Source of the DNA: Haloarcula ordinaria
GTDB lineage: Archaea > Halobacteriota > Halobacteria > Halobacteriales > Haloarculaceae
Reading direction: 5' to 3'
Assembly (NCBI RefSeq): GCF_029338275.1
Contig: NZ_CP119789.1
Coordinates: 1,550,001 to 1,614,000, forward strand
Length of the DNA stretch: 64,000 nt
The notes beneath the pieces were generated by a model. The model was given only the letters and a program-made list of their open reading frames with translations. It ran no database searches and was not told the DNA's origin. Position numbers and translations under genes: made by a program. Below, one piece after another: positions 59,986 through 64,000 of the stretch (position 1 is the stretch's first letter; each line of letters begins with the position of its first letter).

Positions 59986-62900
59986 TCAGACGTCGAGTAG
60001 CGACTCGAGGAGGTTCAGCTTGGCCCGTCGCAGGTGCTGGTGGAGCGTCGGTGAGGAGATATCCAGCGACTCGGCTAGTTCCTCGGCTGTCGTATCGCGC
60101 GGCCAGGCGTAGTAGCCCGCGAGGTAGGCCGCCCGCAGGATTTCGGCCTGGCGGTCGGTCAACTGCTCGAGGGCGTCGCGGCTGTCGCCCCCACCATCGT
60201 CGACGTGGGTCCGCTCGCGCTTCGACGTGAGCTGGAGGCCGTCGATGTCGGCCGACAGCGTGCGGTGGACCGTCCGTGGGTCCGCGTCCAGCGGGGCCTC
60301 GGCGGTTATCGTGAGTTCGTCGCCCTCGGCCACGATCTCGGTCAGGCGGGCCCCCGCGTCGAGCAGCGCTGGCTCGTAGGCCTGCGTCACGGTCAGCTCC
60401 AGGCGGCCGTGGTCGCCGTCTGTACGGACGACTCGTCCGCCGGTCACGGGGTCGACCGACAGAAACGTCTCGAGGACGGCTTCGGGGTCACCGCCGTCGA
60501 CGGTCACGTACTGGAGGAATCGCTCGCCGATGTCGATACACCCCGTCGCCGACAGGCGGCAGTCGTGGCCGAGGGCGACGGCGACGAGCCAGTTGTCCTT
60601 GTCGGTCGACTTGAATTCGAGTTCGACGACCCGGTCTTCGAGCAACAGATGTCTGTTCTGGACGGCGGTGAAGGCGAACCCGACCATCTCTCCCAGGACC
60701 CTGAAGGACTCGATGGCCCGCTCGCTGAACGCTTCGGCCCGGTTGGCGTAGACGAGGAGGGCCGAGTGAACGACGCCCTCGTGGACGAGCGGGACAACAG
60801 CGGCCGACCGGAAGCCACGCGACAGCGCCTCCTCGCGCCAGTGAATCATCCGGTCGTCGTTTCTGATGTCGTGGATGACCTGCACGTCGCCGGTCTCGAC
60901 CGCCGTCATTCCGGGGTCGTCCTCTCGCTCGACCTCCTCCGAGCGCTCGGAGACGACGACGTGGTACCCGCCGTCGCCGGCCCCGGCCTTCCAGTCGAGG
61001 TGGTGCTTGCCCACGGCCCGTTCGCCGATCCAGGCGAGCTCGTAGTACTCGGACTCGACCAGTCGGCGACAGACCAGCTCCTCGATCTCCTCTCTCGTGA
61101 CCGCGGACCCGAGTGCCCGGATGACCTCCTGAATCAGGACGTGAATCTGGGTGAGCGTCTCGAGTTCCTCGTGCTGGGCCTCGAGCTCCTGTTGGCGCTC
61201 CTTGCGCTCGGTGATGTCCTGGTGGATGCCGACCATCCGCAGCGCCTCGCCGTCCTCGTCGCGCTCGAACACGCGTCCCAGGTCGCGAATCCACCGGTAG
61301 TCGCCCGATTTCGTCCGCAGCCGGTGGTCACACTCGTACATGTCCGTCTCGCCGTCGAAGTGTCGCTGTATCGTCTCCCACGCCTCGTCGATGTCGTCCG
61401 GGTGGACGAGGTCCTCCCACGTCTCCAGTCGATGCTCGAGCTCCCCGTGGTCGTACCCCAACATTCCAGTCCAGCGTTCGTCGAATCTGACGTCACCGGT
61501 CTCGATGTTCCAGTCCCAGACCCCGAGGTTCGCCCCTTCCAGCGCGAGCTTCAGCCGCTCGGTCGTCTCTTCGAGCTCGCGCTCGCGGTCACGCCGCTCG
61601 GTGACGTTCTGGGCGACGGCCATCCCCGCCACGGCGTCGCCCTCGACGTTCTCTATGGGCAGGACCTGGACGACGTAGTCGTATCCGCCGAAGCTGTCCT
61701 CGAAGGTCCGCTGGCGTCCTTCGAGCGCGTCGCTGTAGGCGTCTTCCAACCGTTCGGCGTTCTCCGGCGGGAACACCTCGCTCGGTGAGTTGCCGACGAC
61801 GTCGGCCGCCTCCAGTCCGACTCGCGCCAGGTCCTGGCCTCCGGCCTCGACGAACTGCATGTCCTCGTCGAACAGGAACACGCCGCCGCCGGGGAAGCTG
61901 CCGACGAGGTTGTCGAACAGCTGCTTGTACCGTTCGAGCTCCCGCTTGCGCTCGTTGCGTTCGGTGACGTCCCGGGTGACCCCCAACAGCCCGAGGTAGC
62001 CCCCGTCCGGTCCTTCGAGCAGGGAGTAGTGTACCGACAGCTCCCGCTCGGTCCCGTCGCTGCGGACGACCGCCATGTCGACGGTGGTCTCCTGCCGGTC
62101 CGATTCGGCGATGAGCTGCTGAATCGACGCCTGCCCGCTGGCGAGCTGGTCCTCGGCGAGCAGTTCCGAGACGTGTGTCCCCAACAGTTCCGACTGCTCG
62201 TATCCCAGCATCGACGCGAACGCCTCGTTACAGAAGTCGACGTACCCCTTCGCGTCGAGCGTGTACAGCCCGTCCTCTGCGAACTCGACGAGCAGGTCGA
62301 GCAGCCGTTCGCGGGCCTCTCGTCTGACCTGGTCGGTGACGTCGCGTATCTGTATCAGCCGGAGCGAGCCGGCGGCCGGAGGAAGTCGCTCCTCCGTCCA
62401 GAGGCAGTATCTCGAGTGGCCATCGACGCGGACGGTCACCGGCTCTTCCGAGTTGTCTCGAATCCGTTCGAGTGCCGCTCGTCCTGGCGCGGTCTCCGAG
62501 AGGCTCGTCTCGACCCACTCGTCGATGTTGGCCTCGTCCGGCGGGTCACCCGGGAGACAGTCCGCGAGCGGGGCGCTCGACCAGACGACGGTCCCGTCGT
62601 CCTCGGCCAGGAGCGTCCGCTCGTCTTCCCGGGCACGGCGCTCGACGTCGGCCAGCGCGACCGTCAGCGCTTGTTCTTCTCTGTCAGAGTTTGCACTGGT
62701 GATGCCGACGATTTTCTCGGCGAGGAACTCGCCGCGAATCGTCTCGGGGGTCTTCTCGACGATGGTCGACGTCCCCGCCAGCAGGTCGTCGTCGAACGCC
62801 GCCGCGTCCAGCGTCGTGTAGTAGATGACCGGGCAGTCGAAACGGTCGAGCAACCGGTCGGCCGACCCCTCGAGACCGACGGGGTCTATCACCAGACAAT

Positions 62901-63120
62901 CCGTCTCGTCGGTGGCTACCTCGAGTGCGGCCTCGACGCTGGCGACGCTGGCGACGGCTATCACGTCGCGCCGGGCCTCGACCGCCCGCCTCGTCGCCTC
63001 TCGGATGTCCGCGTCTGCATCGAGATAGAGCACGTCGAGCGAGTCTACCGGCGTGGCACCGTCGTCGAACTCGACGAGCTGGCTGTCCCCCGGACGGCGC
63101 TCTGGCATCGTCTCGCGCAT
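59986..63120 (-). CDS. Large PAS/GAF regulator with bacterioopsin-activator HTH domain (Bat-like)
   Basis: The product is about 1044 residues from the ATG at 63120 (63108 and GTG at 63141 are alternatives). The order is: degenerate receiver-like domain (20-125, VLYLDADADIREATRR), a PAS-like part, three PAS domains (about 275-390, 395-510, 515-640; each ends in RDVTERxxR or QDITERKER), a GAF domain (about 655-790), the bacterioopsin-activator region (about 800-960) and HTH_10 at the end (LTDRQAEILRAAYLAGYYAWPRDTTAEELAESL in outline). Bat proteins sense oxygen or light and switch on opsin genes. Its place before hop makes hop a likely target. Confidence 0.88.
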   Translation of the reverse strand: MRETMPERRPGDSQLVEFDDGATPVDSLDVLYLDADADIREATRRAVEARRDVIAVASVASVEAALEVATDETDCLVIDPVGLEGSADRLLDRFDCPVIYYTTLDAAAFDDDLLAGTSTIVEKTPETIRGEFLAEKIVGITSANSDREEQALTVALADVERRAREDERTLLAEDDGTVVWSSAPLADCLPGDPPDEANIDEWVETSLSETAPGRAALERIRDNSEEPVTVRVDGHSRYCLWTEERLPPAAGSLRLIQIRDVTDQVRREARERLLDLLVEFAEDGLYTLDAKGYVDFCNEAFASMLGYEQSELLGTHVSELLAEDQLASGQASIQQLIAESDRQETTVDMAVVRSDGTERELSVHYSLLEGPDGGYLGLLGVTRDVTERNERKRELERYKQLFDNLVGSFPGGGVFLFDEDMQFVEAGGQDLARVGLEAADVVGNSPSEVFPPENAERLEDAYSDALEGRQRTFEDSFGGYDYVVQVLPIENVEGDAVAGMAVAQNVTERRDRERELEETTERLKLALEGANLGVWDWNIETGDVRFDERWTGMLGYDHGELEHRLETWEDLVHPDDIDEAWETIQRHFDGETDMYECDHRLRTKSGDYRWIRDLGRVFERDEDGEALRMVGIHQDITERKERQQELEAQHEELETLTQIHVLIQEVIRALGSAVTREEIEELVCRRLVESEYYELAWIGERAVGKHHLDWKAGAGDGGYHVVVSERSEEVEREDDPGMTAVETGDVQVIHDIRNDDRMIHWREEALSRGFRSAAVVPLVHEGVVHSALLVYANRAEAFSERAIESFRVLGEMVGFAFTAVQNRHLLLEDRVVELEFKSTDKDNWLVAVALGHDCRLSATGCIDIGERFLQYVTVDGGDPEAVLETFLSVDPVTGGRVVRTDGDHGRLELTVTQAYEPALLDAGARLTEIVAEGDELTITAEAPLDADPRTVHRTLSADIDGLQLTSKRERTHVDDGGGDSRDALEQLTDRQAEILRAAYLAGYYAWPRDTTAEELAESLDISSPTLHQHLRRAKLNLLESLLDV

Positions 63121-63152
63121 CGGTGTGTGTACCCACACCACGATATCGGACC

Positions 63153-63422
63153 CTAATACTCTTGGGTCTCTGCGCCGCCGGCCGCTTCGGCGACCGAGAG
63201 CAGCGTCAGCCAGGTGTTGATGCCCGCTCTGAGCGCGACCAGGTCGCTCGCGCGGACGGTCACGGTGAGGACGTCGTCGGCCCGGTCGAGCGTGGCGGTG
63301 GTCCGGTCACCGTCTATCGCGCCGACCTCCGGGCGGACGCTCCGCTCGACCCGTCTGGCTCGCTCGACGTCGTCGAACTCCGCGGTGAGAACAGTCCGGT
63401 GGGGCGCGCCGGGTGTCGACAC
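63153..63422 (-). CDS. pcc1: KEOPS complex subunit Pcc1
   Basis: The product is 89 residues. The Pcc1 fold (strand-strand-helix) reads RTVLTAEFDDVERARRVERSVRPEVGA, then RTTATLDRADDVLTVTVRASDLVALRAGINTWLTLLSVAE in outline, with the conserved ALRAGINTWL. It dimerises to scaffold KEOPS, which makes t6A on tRNA. It lies 1 nt after the rpoP stop on the same strand. Its stop is just upstream of the Bat-like gene. Confidence 0.88.
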   Translation of the reverse strand: MSTPGAPHRTVLTAEFDDVERARRVERSVRPEVGAIDGDRTTATLDRADDVLTVTVRASDLVALRAGINTWLTLLSVAEAAGGAETQEY

Positions 63423-63423
63423 G

Positions 63424-63558
63424 TCAGTTGACGTCGACTTCCTTGACGTCCGGCGCCCGCTCTTTCAGTAGCACTCTGTGGCCGCAGTACGGACAGCGGA
63501 CGCCGCCGTACTCGTCGAGCGTCACGTCACGCTTACAGCGTGAACATTTGTAACTCAT
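63424..63558 (-). CDS. rpoP: RNA polymerase subunit P (Rpo12/RpoP)
   Basis: This 44-residue ORF runs from ATG 63558 to TGA 63424. The product begins [12 protein letters not shown] and has zinc-binding Cys at 5, 8, 22 and 25 ([14 protein letters not shown]). This is the small zinc-ribbon subunit P of archaeal RNA polymerase. It sits between the L37Ae and pcc1 genes in the common archaeal order. Confidence 0.93.
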   Translation of the reverse strand: MSYKCSRCKRDVTLDEYGGVRCPYCGHRVLLKERAPDVKEVDVN

Positions 63559-63584
63559 GTGTGGGTCCAGGTGCCGGAGCCGCT

Positions 63585-63863
63585 TTACTCCTCGTCCTCG
63601 GCGAGCGCGGCGCGGATGGAGCGCCGGACCGTCTTGCCGCCGGGGGTCTCGGGCCGGTAGCTGCCGCCCGTGAACGTGTAGTCACAGGAGCTGCACTGCC
63701 AGATACCGGTCCCCTGACGGGAGACGTCGTCGTCGCCACACTCCGGGCAGGCGTGGTCCTTGTTCATCTCTCCTTCTATCTCGGCGACGCGGCGTCGGGC
63801 CACGCGACCGTAGCGGGCACCGAAGCGGCCGGCGCTACCGGTGCGTCCCTTCTTGCTGGCCAT
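63585..63863 (-). CDS. rpl37ae: Ribosomal protein eL43 (L37Ae)
   Basis: The product is 92 residues from the ATG at 63863. It is basic and begins [19 protein letters not shown]. The zinc ribbon has Cys39, 42, 57 and 60 (CPECGDDDV and CSSCDYTF), and the end reads [21 protein letters not shown]. It belongs to the large subunit. The next gene, rpoP, starts 26 nt later, and together with pcc1 they form the common archaeal operon. A TATA-like element lies about 30 nt upstream. Confidence 0.94.
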   Translation of the reverse strand: MASKKGRTGSAGRFGARYGRVARRRVAEIEGEMNKDHACPECGDDDVSRQGTGIWQCSSCDYTFTGGSYRPETPGGKTVRRSIRAALAEDEE

Positions 63864-64000
63864 AGTGTTCACCAGTCAGCCCAGCGGCCACATAAGCCCT
63901 TCGAGACACGCCCTCAGAGCGCGCTGTTCGGGCGGCCCGGGTGTGTGAGGCGGTCCCGTAGCCGCCCGGCCACAGCGCATTTCCGAGGGGACGACGTACG

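Noticed and set aside
60205..61788. 527-codon frame antisense to the Bat-like gene
   Set aside because: Valine- and aspartate-rich shadow of PAS-domain codons.
63914..64000. Minus-strand open frame of about 29 codons running off the window edge
   Set aside because: Basic residues but no motif; too short to call the end of a gene without the sequence beyond the window.
1..64000. CRISPR arrays, rRNA genes, intact transposases, provirus modules
   Set aside because: Looked for regular spaced repeats, rRNA signatures, transposase motifs and phage structural genes; none seen.

Overview
The window is chromosomal DNA from a halophilic archaeon (class Halobacteria, probably near Haloarculaceae; the genus is not fixed). 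The signs are high GC with third-position GC bias, very acidic proteins, TATA boxes about 26-31 nt before start codons (leaderless mRNAs), a chloride-pump rhodopsin (halorhodopsin) with a Bat-type regulator, archaeal ether-lipid and KEOPS genes, and many haloarchaeal-only families (DUF7344-like, DUF7521-like, BGTF surface, HalOD1). No rRNA, CRISPR array, provirus or intact transposase is visible. There is one tRNA (Ser, anticodon CGA).

Layout. 1-10 kb: the 3' part of the elongation factor EF-1alpha gene, a citramalate/isopropylmalate synthase behind a possible leader ORF, two membrane histidine kinases flanking an HNH-like zinc protein, GMP synthase subunit A, and two membrane protein families (DUF2070, DUF502). 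10-19 kb: tRNA-Ser, a SnoaL-like protein, a hydantoinase/oxoprolinase pair, a Gfo/Idh/MocA oxidoreductase, GtrA plus sulfatase-fold surface genes, and an MscS-type channel. 19-30 kb: a decayed copy of the trpB start, a BGTF surface protein, an HTH membrane regulator, a lipoprotein/subtilase pair, an orphan trpB, a lipid kinase, an Rrf2-like regulator, an acyl-CoA synthetase, a GNAT and an FKBP isomerase.

30-40 kb: a DUF7344-like gene with no standard start codon, then methylmalonyl-CoA mutase large subunit and epimerase. These two are separated by a block that looks copper-related: a Met-rich SHOCT protein, a His-rich blue-copper lipoprotein, and a divergent HTH/DUF7521 operon with a shared palindrome. 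Next come a degenerate NUDIX protein, a sugar nucleotidyltransferase, a 42-residue zinc protein, Dph6 and DUF373. 40-51 kb: SppA/PAC2, an rRNA/tRNA m5C methyltransferase with its detached PUA-like partner, dodecin, the Bax1/XPB nuclease-helicase pair, and GrpE-DnaK.

51-64 kb: fasciclin and DUF547 proteins, then a Tes-like radical SAM enzyme, a methyltransferase and GGGP synthase that look like an ether-lipid cluster. A HAD/kinase-fold pair, a non-discriminating-type AspRS, a HalOD1 protein, halorhodopsin and its large PAS/GAF regulator follow. The window closes with Pcc1-RpoP-L37Ae. The least expected features are two copies of a roughly 220-bp intergenic element with terminal inverted repeats and internal hairpins showing compensatory base changes, and hairpin arrays sitting directly after the stop codons of grpE and aspS.
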